Origin: Paractinoplanes aksuensis | GTDB taxonomy: Bacteria; Actinomycetota; Actinomycetes; Mycobacteriales; Micromonosporaceae | NCBI RefSeq assembly: GCF_024137025.1 | Contig: NZ_JAMYJR010000060.1 | Location: 1-64,000 of the forward strand | DNA: 64,000 nt | Direction of reading: 5' to 3' | Part shown: piece by piece, positions 7,547 to 15,967 of the stretch | Numbering within the stretch: the first letter of the stretch is position 1 | How the letters are laid out: every line of letters starts with the position of its first letter | The notes under the pieces: model-generated | Database searches by the model: none | The model's input: only the letters and a program-made list of their open reading frames with translations | What the model was told of the DNA's origin: nothing | Made by a program: the position numbers and the translations under genes

Positions 7547-9132
7547 TCACCGGACCGGCCGACCGGCACATCCGCGCGGCCGCCGATTACCTGGCCCTGC
7601 CTCTCTCCGAGGCCGACATCGCTGTCCTGCAGGCCGAGATCGCGCCGATGATCGAGCTGCTGGGCGGGCTCGACGCCATGGTCGAGCCGCTGCCGCCGGT
7701 GCGATATCCGCGTACGCCCGGCCACCGCCCGGATCCGGCCGACGACCCGTACAACGGCTGGGCCGTACGCACCGAGATCATCGGCGCCGAAGGCGGTCCG
7801 TTGGCCGGGCATCGCATCGCCGTCAAGGACACCGTGAGCGTGGCCGGGGTGCCGATGACGGCCGGATCGGCGACGCTGCAAGGCTTCGCGCCCGACTTCG
7901 ACGCCACCATCGTGACCCGCATCCTCGACGCGGGCGGTGTGCTGGCCGGCAAGGCCAACTGCGAGTACTTCTGTTACGGCGCGGGCAGCCACACCAGCGC
8001 CCACGGCGTGGTGCGCAACCCGTGGGACCCCACCCGCTCGGCCGGTGGGTCGTCGTCGGGCAGCGCGGTGCTGGTCGCCTCGGGCGCGGTCACGATGGCC
8101 GTGGGCGGCGACCAGGGCGGCTCGATCCGGGTGCCCGCCGCGCATTGCGGCATCTACGGGCTCAAGCCGACCCACGGGCTCGTGCCCTACACGGGCGTGA
8201 TGCCGGTCGACCCGTCGATCGACCACGTCGGGCCGATGACCGCGACCGTGGCCGGCAACGCGCTGCTGCTCGACGTGCTGGCCGGGCCGGACGGCCTCGA
8301 TCCGCGCCAGATCGGCGTACGCCGGGGAAGGTATTCGGACGCGGTGGCCGGGGGCGCCGAAGGGCTGCGGATCGGGGTGCTGGCCGAGGGATTCGGGCAG
8401 CCGCGGTCCGAGCCGGGCGTGGAAGAACTGGTCCGCGCGGCGGTCGACCGGCTCGCAGCGGCCGGGGCCACCGTCGTCGAGGTCTCCGTGCCTCAGCACC
8501 GCACGATGATGAGCGTCTGGGCGGCGATCATTCTCGAGGGCACGGTCCAGGTCGCGATGCTCGGCAACGGTGGTTGGCCGGGCATCACCGGGCTCAACCA
8601 GACCGCGCTGATGCGGGCCCACTCGGCCTGGCGGCAGCGTGCCCACCTGCTGTCGGCGCCCATCCAGACCGGGCTGGTCGCGGGCCACTACCTGCGTGAG
8701 GTCTACGGGGGCGTCTACTACGCCAAGGCGCAGAACCTGGTCCGGGTCGCGCGCCAGGCGTACGACGCCGCCCTGGCCGACGTCGACGTCCTCGCACTGC
8801 CCACCGTGCCGTTCGTGGCGCCCCCGCTGCCCACCGGGCGCAGCCGGGCCGAGATGTCGTCCCCGGGCTTCGATCCGGTCGTCAACACGGCCCCCTTCGA
8901 CTGCACCGGGCACCCCGCCTTGTCCGTGCCCTGCGGGCTGAGCGAAGGACTGCCGGCCGGTCTGATGCTCGTCGGCCGGCACTGGGACGAGGCGACGCTC
9001 TACCGCGCCGCAGGCGCTCTCGAACGGGCCGGCGACTGGCGTGAGTGGCGGTCCGGTGGGCGGTCCGAACGCGTTGATCCGGCCCGGCCCCCGACCGAAG
9101 ATCAGGCATCGCTAGCTGGGAGGACAGTGTGA
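7543..9132 (+). CDS. amidase-signature hydrolase 2
   Basis: This 529-residue amidase has the family signature: AVKD carrying the lysine, SAGGSSSGSAVLVASG carrying the cis-serine, and DQGGSIRVPAAHCGIYGLKPTHG carrying the nucleophile. The ATG at 7543 overlaps the upstream stop as ATGA and is preferred over the GTG at 7531. Compared with its neighbour it has a longer N-terminal helical segment (ADYLALPLSEADIAVL), common in allophanate-hydrolase and aryl-acylamidase relatives. It ends in a GTGA overlap with the aldehyde dehydrogenase gene, so the operon continues without a gap. Confidence 0.92.
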   Translation: MITGPADRHIRAAADYLALPLSEADIAVLQAEIAPMIELLGGLDAMVEPLPPVRYPRTPGHRPDPADDPYNGWAVRTEIIGAEGGPLAGHRIAVKDTVSVAGVPMTAGSATLQGFAPDFDATIVTRILDAGGVLAGKANCEYFCYGAGSHTSAHGVVRNPWDPTRSAGGSSSGSAVLVASGAVTMAVGGDQGGSIRVPAAHCGIYGLKPTHGLVPYTGVMPVDPSIDHVGPMTATVAGNALLLDVLAGPDGLDPRQIGVRRGRYSDAVAGGAEGLRIGVLAEGFGQPRSEPGVEELVRAAVDRLAAAGATVVEVSVPQHRTMMSVWAAIILEGTVQVAMLGNGGWPGITGLNQTALMRAHSAWRQRAHLLSAPIQTGLVAGHYLREVYGGVYYAKAQNLVRVARQAYDAALADVDVLALPTVPFVAPPLPTGRSRAEMSSPGFDPVVNTAPFDCTGHPALSVPCGLSEGLPAGLMLVGRHWDEATLYRAAGALERAGDWREWRSGGRSERVDPARPPTEDQASLAGRTV

Positions 9133-10577
9133 CCGAGAAGCTGTTGATCGCCGGGGAGTGGGTGCCGGCCGCCTCGGGCGCCACGAGCACCACGTACGAC
9201 CCGTCCACCGCCTCACCGCTGGCCGAGTTCGCCGAGGCCGGCCCGGCCGACGTCGACGCCGCGGTGGCCGCCGCCCGGTCCGCGTTCGAGGACCCGGCCT
9301 GGCGCGACCTGACCCCCGACGCCCGCGGGCGCCTGCTCTGGAAGGTCGCCGACCTGATCGAGCGCGACGCGGCCGCCATCGCCGAGTTGGAGACCCGCGA
9401 CCAGGGCCAGCCGATCGCCATGTCGACCGGGGTCAACGTCACCCTGGCGGCCCAGGTGTTTCGCTACTACGCGGGCTGGGCCACCAAGATCGAGGGCAAG
9501 CTGTCCTCGGTCTCGGTGCCGGACACGCTGCACTACACCCGGCGCGAGCCGCTCGGCGTGGTCGGCCTGATCACCCCCTGGAACTTCCCCTTCGCCATCG
9601 CCGCCTGGAAGCTCGCGCCCGCGCTGGCCACCGGCAACACGGTGGTGCTGAAGCCGGCCGAGCAGACGCCGCTGAGCACGCTGCGGCTGGGCGAGCTGTG
9701 CGTCGAGGCGGGCATCCCGGCCGGTGTGGTCAACGTGCTCACCGGCGGACCCGAGGCGGGGAAGGCGCTGGTGGCCCACCGCGGCGTCAACAAGATCTCG
9801 TTCACCGGCTCGACCGAGGTCGGGCAGCAGATCGCGGCCGCGGCCGCCATCGACCTCAAGCGGGTCGGGCTCGAGCTGGGCGGCAAGGCGCCGAGCATCA
9901 TCACGCGCGGGGCCGACATCGACGCCGCGGTCATCGGGAACCTGCAGGGCGCGCTGTTCAACACCGGGCAGGCGTGCGGGGCGTACACCCGGTTCTACGT
10001 CGACAGCAAGCGGGCCGACGAGTTCACCGAGAAGATCGCGGCGGCCGCGCAGACGCTCAAGGTCGGGCCGGGCCTCGACTTCGACACGGTGCTCGGCCCG
10101 CTGGTCTCACAGGAGCAGCTCGACCGGGTGGCGGGCTACGTCGACGGTGGTGTCGCCCAGGGCGCCCAGCTGGTCACCGGGGGCGGCCGCGCTTCCGGCC
10201 CGGGGCTCGACGCGGGCTACTTCTTCAGCCCGACCGTGTTCTCCGGCGTGCGCGACGACATGACCATCGCCCGCGAGGAGATCTTCGGGCCGGTTTTGTC
10301 GATCTTCAGTTACGACGACGAGGACGAGGTCGTGGCCCGGGCCAACGCCACCGACTACGGGCTGGCCGCGGTCGTCTGGACGCACGACCTGACCGAGGCC
10401 CACCGGCTGGCCGCCCGCATCCAGGCCGGCACGGTCTTCGTCAACCAGCTGCCGCTGATCGACCCGGGCGCGCCGTGGGGCGGGTTCGGGCTGTCCGGCT
10501 GGGGGCGCGAGATGGGCACGTTCGCGCTCGACGAGTTCACCGAGACCAAGGGCGTATGGGTCAACCTGGCCCGGTGA
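9129..10577 (+). CDS. aldehyde dehydrogenase (NAD(P)-dependent)
   Basis: This 482-residue protein is a full-length class-type ALDH that oxidises aldehydes to acids. Visible landmarks are the PWNFPF motif with the oxyanion Asn, the general-base Glu249 in LELGGK, and catalytic Cys283 in GQACGAY. GTG 9129 overlaps the amidase stop and follows an AGGA. In this operon it should oxidise the aldehyde made by the amine oxidase. Its stop overlaps the start of the acyl-CoA ligase (GTGA), linking acid formation to CoA activation. Confidence 0.93.
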   Translation: MTEKLLIAGEWVPAASGATSTTYDPSTASPLAEFAEAGPADVDAAVAAARSAFEDPAWRDLTPDARGRLLWKVADLIERDAAAIAELETRDQGQPIAMSTGVNVTLAAQVFRYYAGWATKIEGKLSSVSVPDTLHYTRREPLGVVGLITPWNFPFAIAAWKLAPALATGNTVVLKPAEQTPLSTLRLGELCVEAGIPAGVVNVLTGGPEAGKALVAHRGVNKISFTGSTEVGQQIAAAAAIDLKRVGLELGGKAPSIITRGADIDAAVIGNLQGALFNTGQACGAYTRFYVDSKRADEFTEKIAAAAQTLKVGPGLDFDTVLGPLVSQEQLDRVAGYVDGGVAQGAQLVTGGGRASGPGLDAGYFFSPTVFSGVRDDMTIAREEIFGPVLSIFSYDDEDEVVARANATDYGLAAVVWTHDLTEAHRLAARIQAGTVFVNQLPLIDPGAPWGGFGLSGWGREMGTFALDEFTETKGVWVNLAR

Positions 10578-12721
10578 CGGCCGTGCCCGGGCGGCCTCGA
10601 TCCGGCCCGCCGGCGGACGGGACCGAGCAGCGTCGACCCGGCCCGCCGGTGGACGGGACCAGGCGGCCTCGATCCGGCCCGCCGGTGGACGTGTCCGGGC
10701 AGCCTCGACCCGGCCTGCCGGCGGACGGGACCGGGCTGTGTCGACCCGGCCCGGCGGCGGATGTGTCCGGGCGGTCTCGATCTGGCCCGGCGATGGACGT
10801 GTCTGGGCGGTCTCGATCTGGCCCGCCGGTGGACGTGTCTGGGCGGTCTCGATCTGGCCCGGCGATGGACGTGTCTGGGCGGTCTCGATCTGGCCCGCCG
10901 GTGGACGTCACCGGGCGGCCGGAGACGCTCGTCGACGTGCTCACCCGGCGCGCCGAGGACGACCCGGCCGCGGTGGTGGCGACGTTTCTGGGCGAGGGCA
11001 GCATCACGGTCGGCGAGCTGATCCACGGGGCCGAGCGGGTCGCCCGGCAGCTGTCCTCGCCTGCCCTCGGCCTCGGCCCCGGGGCGGCGGTGGTCACCTG
11101 TCTCCGCCCCGGGACCGCCCTCGCCACCGTCGTCGCGGGAGTGGCCCGGGCCGGGTGTGTCGAGGTGCCGGCCGCCCTCGACATGCCCGGCTGGGGCGGG
11201 CCCCGCGCCGAGGTGCCGGCTGCCCTCGACACGCCGGGCTCGGGCGGTCTCCGGGCCGCGGTGGCGCTGCTCGGCACCGGGGCCTTGGCCGCCAACCCGG
11301 CGCTGGCCACGTTGGCCCCGATCGTGTTGACCGTGGACGACGGCGGTGGGCCGGGAACGCTGGACGAGCTGAGGCCCGGACCGTTGCGCCGGCCGCCCGA
11401 ACCCGGTGATCCCGCGCTGGTGCTCAGTACCTCGGGCACCACCGGCCGGCCCAAAGGGGTGCTGCTGCCGCACTTCGCCGGGGTCCGGCACGCGCGGCGG
11501 GTGAGCGACTCGATGGGGTACGGCCCGGGCGACGTCCTCTACAACGCGTTCCCGTGGAACCACGTCAACATCCGGCACACCGGGTTGCTGGCCGCCCTCG
11601 TCAGCGGGGCGCGGTTGCTGGCGGTGCCGCGCTTCTCGGCTTCGGCGTTCTGGGCCACCTGCAGGGCCGAGGGCGTCACCGCGTTCAACTTCATGGGTGC
11701 GGTCGCGGCTATCCTGCTGCGCGGGCCGGGCGACCGCGATCACCAGGTGACCCGGGCCTATGGCGGGCCGGCGCCGCGGTGGCTGGCCGAGCAGTTCCTC
11801 GACCGGTTCGGGGTCGAGCTGGTCGAGGCGTACGCGTGCACCGAGCTCGGCGACGTCACGTCCAACCGCTTCGGCGACCGGGCGTTCGGCACAGCCGGAA
11901 AGACCCTTCCCGAGTACGACGTGACGGTGCGCGACAACGACGGCCGGGCGATCACCGAGGGCGAGATCGGGGCGATCACCGTCCGCGCCCGCCAGCCGCA
12001 CATCAGCACGCTCGGCTATACCGCTGTCGACCAGCCGCCGCCGGAATGGATCACTACGGGGGATCTCGGGCGGTTCGACGGCGACCGCCTCGTCTTCTGC
12101 GGGCGGCACTCCGACGTGGTCCGGCGGCGTGGCGAGAACATCTCGGCCTGGGACGTCGAGACGGTCGTCGGCGCGATGCCCGGTGTCCGCGAGGCCGCCG
12201 CGGCCGGCGTGCCCTCCGAATTCACCGAGGAGGACCTGCTCGTCGCCGTCGCCGGCGAGGTGACGGCCGAGGACGTGCACGCATGGTGCCGCGACCGGCT
12301 GCCCCGGCACGCGTGGCCGCGCTACGTCGCCGTGCTCGACGCCCTGCCCCGCAACGCCGCCACCAAGGTCAGCAAACCCGCCCTGCGCGCCCCGGCCGTC
12401 GTGGCCGCCGCCACCGATCTCGAACATTTGAGGCGCGCGCCCGAAGAACATCTGGCGGCCACGCCCGAGGAACGTCTGGCGGCTTCGCCCGAAGAACATC
12501 TGACGGCCACGTCTGAGGAACGTCTGGCGGCCACGTCCGAGGAACGTCTGGCGGCTTCGCCCGAAGAACATCTGACGGCCACGTCTGAGGAACGTCTGGC
12601 GGCCACGTCTGAGGAACGTCTGGCGGCTTCGCCCGAAGCGCGTCTGGCGGCTACGCCCGAAGAGCACCTGACGGCCACGCCCGGAGAACACCTGGGGCGA
12701 ATGCCCGGAAAGGAACGCTGA
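10574..12721 (+). CDS. acyl-CoA ligase, CaiC-like, with repeat-rich ends
   Basis: This 715-residue ATP-dependent ligase activates a carboxylic acid as its CoA ester. The adenylate-forming core is clear: STSGTTGRPKG, then EAYACTELGDVTSN, TTGDLG and RRRGENISAWDVETVV, the last typical of crotonobetaine/carnitine-CoA ligases. GTG 10574 overlaps the ALDH stop. The first 113 residues are nearly all nine 12-residue repeats rich in Arg, Ser, Gly and Pro, and residues 622-709 are eleven 8-residue repeats; neither belongs to the family fold. A later start just before ETLVDVLTRRAEDD would remove the N-terminal repeats and cannot be excluded. Confidence 0.87.
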   Translation: MTAVPGRPRSGPPADGTEQRRPGPPVDGTRRPRSGPPVDVSGQPRPGLPADGTGLCRPGPAADVSGRSRSGPAMDVSGRSRSGPPVDVSGRSRSGPAMDVSGRSRSGPPVDVTGRPETLVDVLTRRAEDDPAAVVATFLGEGSITVGELIHGAERVARQLSSPALGLGPGAAVVTCLRPGTALATVVAGVARAGCVEVPAALDMPGWGGPRAEVPAALDTPGSGGLRAAVALLGTGALAANPALATLAPIVLTVDDGGGPGTLDELRPGPLRRPPEPGDPALVLSTSGTTGRPKGVLLPHFAGVRHARRVSDSMGYGPGDVLYNAFPWNHVNIRHTGLLAALVSGARLLAVPRFSASAFWATCRAEGVTAFNFMGAVAAILLRGPGDRDHQVTRAYGGPAPRWLAEQFLDRFGVELVEAYACTELGDVTSNRFGDRAFGTAGKTLPEYDVTVRDNDGRAITEGEIGAITVRARQPHISTLGYTAVDQPPPEWITTGDLGRFDGDRLVFCGRHSDVVRRRGENISAWDVETVVGAMPGVREAAAAGVPSEFTEEDLLVAVAGEVTAEDVHAWCRDRLPRHAWPRYVAVLDALPRNAATKVSKPALRAPAVVAAATDLEHLRRAPEEHLAATPEERLAASPEEHLTATSEERLAATSEERLAASPEEHLTATSEERLAATSEERLAASPEARLAATPEEHLTATPGEHLGRMPGKER
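10589..10912 (+). repeat. 36-bp in-frame minisatellite, 9 units
   Basis: Nine 36-bp units encode the 12-residue pattern GRSRSGPxxDVS. The last four are nearly identical and alternate between PAMD and PPVD, giving a 72-bp higher-order period; the first five are diverged (for example GQPRPGLPADGT). There is no spacer. The gradient from diverged to identical units is what local duplication produces. All units keep the ligase frame. Confidence 0.9.
12437..12700 (+). repeat. 24-bp in-frame minisatellite, 11 units
   Basis: Eleven 24-bp units at the 3' end of the ligase gene encode 8-residue patterns such as TSEERLAA, SPEEHLTA and TPEEHLTA. A three-unit block (SPEEHLTA, TSEERLAA, TSEERLAA) is itself repeated, so duplication occurred at two scales. 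The encoded tail is charged and probably helical. The reading frame is kept up to the stop codon. Confidence 0.9.
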
Positions 12722-15183
12722 TGCGAGTCCTGGATCTGACCGACGAGTTGGGCGCGGCCGCCGTCCGGGCCCTGGTGGGTCTCGGCGCCGATGTTGTGCG
12801 GGTGCCTGCCGTTCCGGCCGATCGGGCCGCCGCGCTGCACTGGTACGCCGGCACCCGCCTCGCGGCCGACGGCCCGGGCGTGCTCGATGCGCTCGCGGCC
12901 GAGGCCGACGTCGTCGTCGAGAGCGGGCCCGTCCGGGCGCTGCGCGGCGTCACCGCGGACGGTGAGTCCCGCTGGCCTGACCTGGTCCACGTGGTGGTCA
13001 CGCCGTTCGGGCTGACCGGGCCGCGCCGCGACTGGTTGGCCGACGACCTCGTGGTGGCCTCGGCCGGCGGCATGACCTGGCTCGGCGGGCGGGCTGAAGG
13101 GCCGCCGAAGCCGCCTCCGCGCGAGTCCGCCCTGCAGGTTGCGGGGGCGCAGGCGGCCATCGGCGCCTATCTCGGCCTGCTCGCCCGCGACCGTGACGGC
13201 CTCGGGCAGCTGGTCGACGTGTCGGCCCAGCAGGCGGTCGCGGCCACCCTCGAGACCGGGGCCATCGCCTGGATCCACGGCGGTGCCTTCCCCCGGCGGA
13301 CGGGCGGGGTCTACGGCCACGTCGCCCACCGGGTGTTCCGGGCGTCCGACGGGGCCGCGGCCGGCGGCTACTCGGGCAGCAACCGCATGTGGACCGACCT
13401 GCTGGCCTGGATGGTGGAGGCGGGCGAGGCCGAGGACCTGACCGACGAGAAGTACGCCGACGCGGTGTTCCGTTGGAACGCCCGGCCGCACGTCGACGAG
13501 GTGGTGGCGCGCTTCGCGGCCCGGCGTACGGCGGCCGAGCTGGGCGCCGAGGGCCGGCGGCGCGCACTGCCGTGGGCCGAGGTGAGCCGGGCCGACCAGC
13601 TGGCCACCAACGAGCAGCTGCGCGCGCGGGACTTCTTCGTCGAGGTGGACGGGCTCACCGACGTCGGCTACGCCGTCCGCCTGCCGGGCCTGCCGTCGCC
13701 CCGCGCCCTCGCCGCCCCGCAGCCGGTGGCCGAGCCGGTCACCTGGCGCGAGCCGCGTCGCCCGGCGCCCCCGGCGGCGACGTCCGACCGGTCCGCGCTA
13801 GCAGACCGGCCCGCGCTAGCAGACCGGTCCGCGCTAGCAGACCGGCCCGCGCTAGCAGACCGGCCCGCGCTAGCAGACCGGCCCGCGCTAGCGGACCGGT
13901 CCGCGTCGTCCGACCGGCCCGCGTTGGCCGGGCTGCGGGTGCTCGACCTGACCTGGGTGCTGGCCGGGCCGTACGCCACCCGGCAGCTCGCCGATCACGG
14001 CGCCGACGTCATCAAGGTCGAGTCGATGCACCGCCAGGACCCGACCCGGTTCGCGCCCTCGATGCGGCTGCGGCCCGGGGCCACCCACGACGATGGCGGC
14101 TACTTCCTCAACTTCAATCGCGGGAAACGCTCGATCGCCGTCAACATGCGCACCGCCGAGGGACAGGAACTGGTCCGACGGCTGGCCGCCACCTGCGACG
14201 TCATCATCGACAACTACAGCCCCGGCACGATGGCCAAGTGGGGCCTGGACCACGCGTCGCTCGGCCGGCCCGACCTGATCGCCGTCTCGATGTCCGGGGT
14301 CGGCCAGGACGGTCCGTGGCGCAACGCGGTCACCTTCGCCGACACCCTGGCCGCGATGTCCGGCCTCACCCACGAGACGGCCGACCCGGGCGGCGACCCG
14401 CAGGGACTGACGTTCGGCCTGGGCGACATGGTGGCGGCCAACGCGGCTGTGCTGGCCGTGCTGGCATTGCGGGCCGAGGGCCGGGGCGGCTTCGTCGACC
14501 TGTCCCAGCTCGAGGCCATGGCCGCCGCGATGGGCCCGGCCGTGCTGGAACAGCAGCTCGGCGCTCCGGCCACCGGCGCCACGCCCGAGCACCCCCACCG
14601 GCTCGCCGACCGGGTACCGCACGGCGTATACCCCGCGCGCGGCGACGACCGGTGGGTGGCGATCGCCGTCACCGACGACGCCCAGTGGCGGGCCCTGGCC
14701 GACCTCGCCGGCATTCCGAGCGCCGACGTCGCTGGCATTCCGAGTGCCGACGTCGCTGGCATTCCGAGTGCCGACGTCGCTGGTATTCCGAGTGCCGACG
14801 TCGCTGGTATTCCGAGCGCCGACCTCGGCCGGGTTGAGCGAAAGGCCGACGAGGACCGCATCGACGCCGCGCTGGCCGCCTGGACCGCCCAGCGGGACGC
14901 CGCCGAGGTGGCCGAGCAGCTGCAGTCGCACGGCATCCCCGCCGCCGTGGTGGCCACCGGCGAGGACCTCACCGAGCACGACCCGCAGCTCGCCGCGCGC
15001 GGCTTCTACCCCGTGCTGCGGCACCCTCTGGCCGGCGCCGTCCGGCACGAGGGCACGGTGCTGCACCTGTCCCGGACCCCCGCCCGCGTCGACCGCCCGG
15101 CCCCGCTGCTGGGCGAGCACACGAGCGAGGTTCTCACCGAACTGCTCGGCGGCGTCACCGTCGAGCCGACCGTCCTGGAGTGA
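12721..15183 (+). CDS. double-domain CaiB/BaiF-type CoA-transferase
   Basis: This 820-residue protein contains two class III CoA-transferase units in one chain; normal members are about 400 residues. The first half (about 1-340) is reduced: it opens with MRVLDLTDELG but lacks the usual N-terminal active segment, and its catalytic stretch reads GQLVDVSAQQA, with Gln where the acidic residue is expected. The second half (404-820) starts again at GLRVLDLTWVLAGPYATRQLADHGADVIKVE and has FVDLSQLEA, an acidic form. A repeat linker (356-403) joins them and a second repeat (663-702) lies inside the second half. It should move CoA between acids, probably with the adjacent ligase. The start overlaps the ligase stop (TGATG). 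Confidence 0.88.
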   Translation: MRVLDLTDELGAAAVRALVGLGADVVRVPAVPADRAAALHWYAGTRLAADGPGVLDALAAEADVVVESGPVRALRGVTADGESRWPDLVHVVVTPFGLTGPRRDWLADDLVVASAGGMTWLGGRAEGPPKPPPRESALQVAGAQAAIGAYLGLLARDRDGLGQLVDVSAQQAVAATLETGAIAWIHGGAFPRRTGGVYGHVAHRVFRASDGAAAGGYSGSNRMWTDLLAWMVEAGEAEDLTDEKYADAVFRWNARPHVDEVVARFAARRTAAELGAEGRRRALPWAEVSRADQLATNEQLRARDFFVEVDGLTDVGYAVRLPGLPSPRALAAPQPVAEPVTWREPRRPAPPAATSDRSALADRPALADRSALADRPALADRPALADRPALADRSASSDRPALAGLRVLDLTWVLAGPYATRQLADHGADVIKVESMHRQDPTRFAPSMRLRPGATHDDGGYFLNFNRGKRSIAVNMRTAEGQELVRRLAATCDVIIDNYSPGTMAKWGLDHASLGRPDLIAVSMSGVGQDGPWRNAVTFADTLAAMSGLTHETADPGGDPQGLTFGLGDMVAANAAVLAVLALRAEGRGGFVDLSQLEAMAAAMGPAVLEQQLGAPATGATPEHPHRLADRVPHGVYPARGDDRWVAIAVTDDAQWRALADLAGIPSADVAGIPSADVAGIPSADVAGIPSADVAGIPSADLGRVERKADEDRIDAALAAWTAQRDAAEVAEQLQSHGIPAAVVATGEDLTEHDPQLAARGFYPVLRHPLAGAVRHEGTVLHLSRTPARVDRPAPLLGEHTSEVLTELLGGVTVEPTVLE
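13786..13929 (+). repeat. 18-bp in-frame minisatellite, 8 units
   Basis: Eight 18-bp units encode DRPALA or DRSALA and lie exactly between the two CoA-transferase domains. Most units contain the hexamer gctagc, and unit-to-unit differences are mostly the Pro/Ser codon swap. The array works as a flexible interdomain linker whose length could change in 6-residue steps without loss of frame. Confidence 0.9.
14707..14826 (+). repeat. 24-bp in-frame minisatellite, 5 units
   Basis: Five 24-bp units encode AGIPSADV within the second CoA-transferase domain, between the ALADL helix and the RKADEDRIDAALAAWTAQRDA segment. Family members have a single LA-GIP-type sequence here, so the array looks like an expansion of a native stretch. 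The copies differ by only one or two silent changes, which suggests a recent origin. Confidence 0.9.
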
Positions 15184-15187
15184 TGCC

Positions 15188-15955
15188 GTGACCTTCCTCA
15201 ACGTCGACGTGGCGGCCGGGGTCGCCACCGTGGTGATCGACCGCCCGCCCGCCAACGCCGTCAACCCGGAGCTGATCGACGAGTTCCTGACCGTCCTGCC
15301 CGGTCTGGCCCGCGATCCGGCCGTACGCTGCCTCGTCCTGACCGGCGTGGGCCGCTTCTTCATCGCCGGGGCCGACATCGCCGTGATGCGCGACCTGTCG
15401 CTGGACAACCACGTGCGGATGCGCCGCTGGATCGAGGTGCAGCGCCTGCTGGAACTGGCCCCCAAGCCGGTGGTGGCCGCCATCAACGGCCACGCCCTGG
15501 GCGGCGGGGCCGAGCTGTCGCTGGCCTGCGACCTGCGCATCGCCGCCGCGTCGGCCGGGTTCGGCTTCCCCGAGATGCAGCTCGGCCTGTTCCCGGGCGC
15601 CGGTGGCAGCCAGCGCCTGCCCCGCCTGCTCGGCCTGCACAAGGCCAAGCTGCTGATGATCGAGGGCCGCCGCCTGACCGCCGTCGAGGCCCTGGAACTC
15701 GGCCTGCTCGACGAGGTGGTTCCCGACGAGGACTTCCCGGCCGTGGTGGCCGAGCGGGCCCGTGACCTGGCGGCCAAGCCGACGGCCACGATCGGCCTGC
15801 TCAAGACGTCGATGCTGGCCGGCGCGCCGCTCGACATCGAGGGCGCGATGGCCGTCGAGTGGGAAGCCGTCCAGCAGGTCATCGCCTCCGACGACGCGGC
15901 CGAGGGCCTGCAGTCCTTCCTCGACAAGCGAAAGCCGACCTTCCAGGGGCGGTGA
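15188..15955 (+). CDS. enoyl-CoA hydratase/isomerase (crotonase family)
   Basis: This 255-residue crotonase hydrates or isomerises an enoyl-CoA. It shows FIAGADIAVM (CoA/oxyanion loop), NGHALGGGAELSLACDLRIA with the first acidic residue, and FGFPEMQLGLFPGAGGSQRLPR with the second, so both catalytic Glu positions are kept. GTG 15188 lies 4 nt after the CoA-transferase stop. It is the last gene of the amide/amine operon and fits a carnitine/crotonobetaine-like or short beta-oxidation ending. Confidence 0.93.
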   Translation: MTFLNVDVAAGVATVVIDRPPANAVNPELIDEFLTVLPGLARDPAVRCLVLTGVGRFFIAGADIAVMRDLSLDNHVRMRRWIEVQRLLELAPKPVVAAINGHALGGGAELSLACDLRIAAASAGFGFPEMQLGLFPGAGGSQRLPRLLGLHKAKLLMIEGRRLTAVEALELGLLDEVVPDEDFPAVVAERARDLAAKPTATIGLLKTSMLAGAPLDIEGAMAVEWEAVQQVIASDDAAEGLQSFLDKRKPTFQGR

Positions 15956-15967
15956 AAGTATGGAGGC

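Noticed and set aside
9158..10573. N-terminal extension of the acyl-CoA ligase frame through the ALDH gene
   Set aside because: The frame is open but is only the off-frame reading of ALDH. The GTG overlapping the ALDH stop is the plausible start.
10589..10912. Possible CRISPR array
   Set aside because: Units are directly adjacent without unique spacers, stay in the coding frame and have no palindromic repeat or cas genes nearby.
10355..12691. Open minus-strand frame through the ligase gene, also showing repeats
   Set aside because: The repeats are the reverse reading of the two minisatellites; no recognised domain is present and the ligase on the plus strand is unmistakable.
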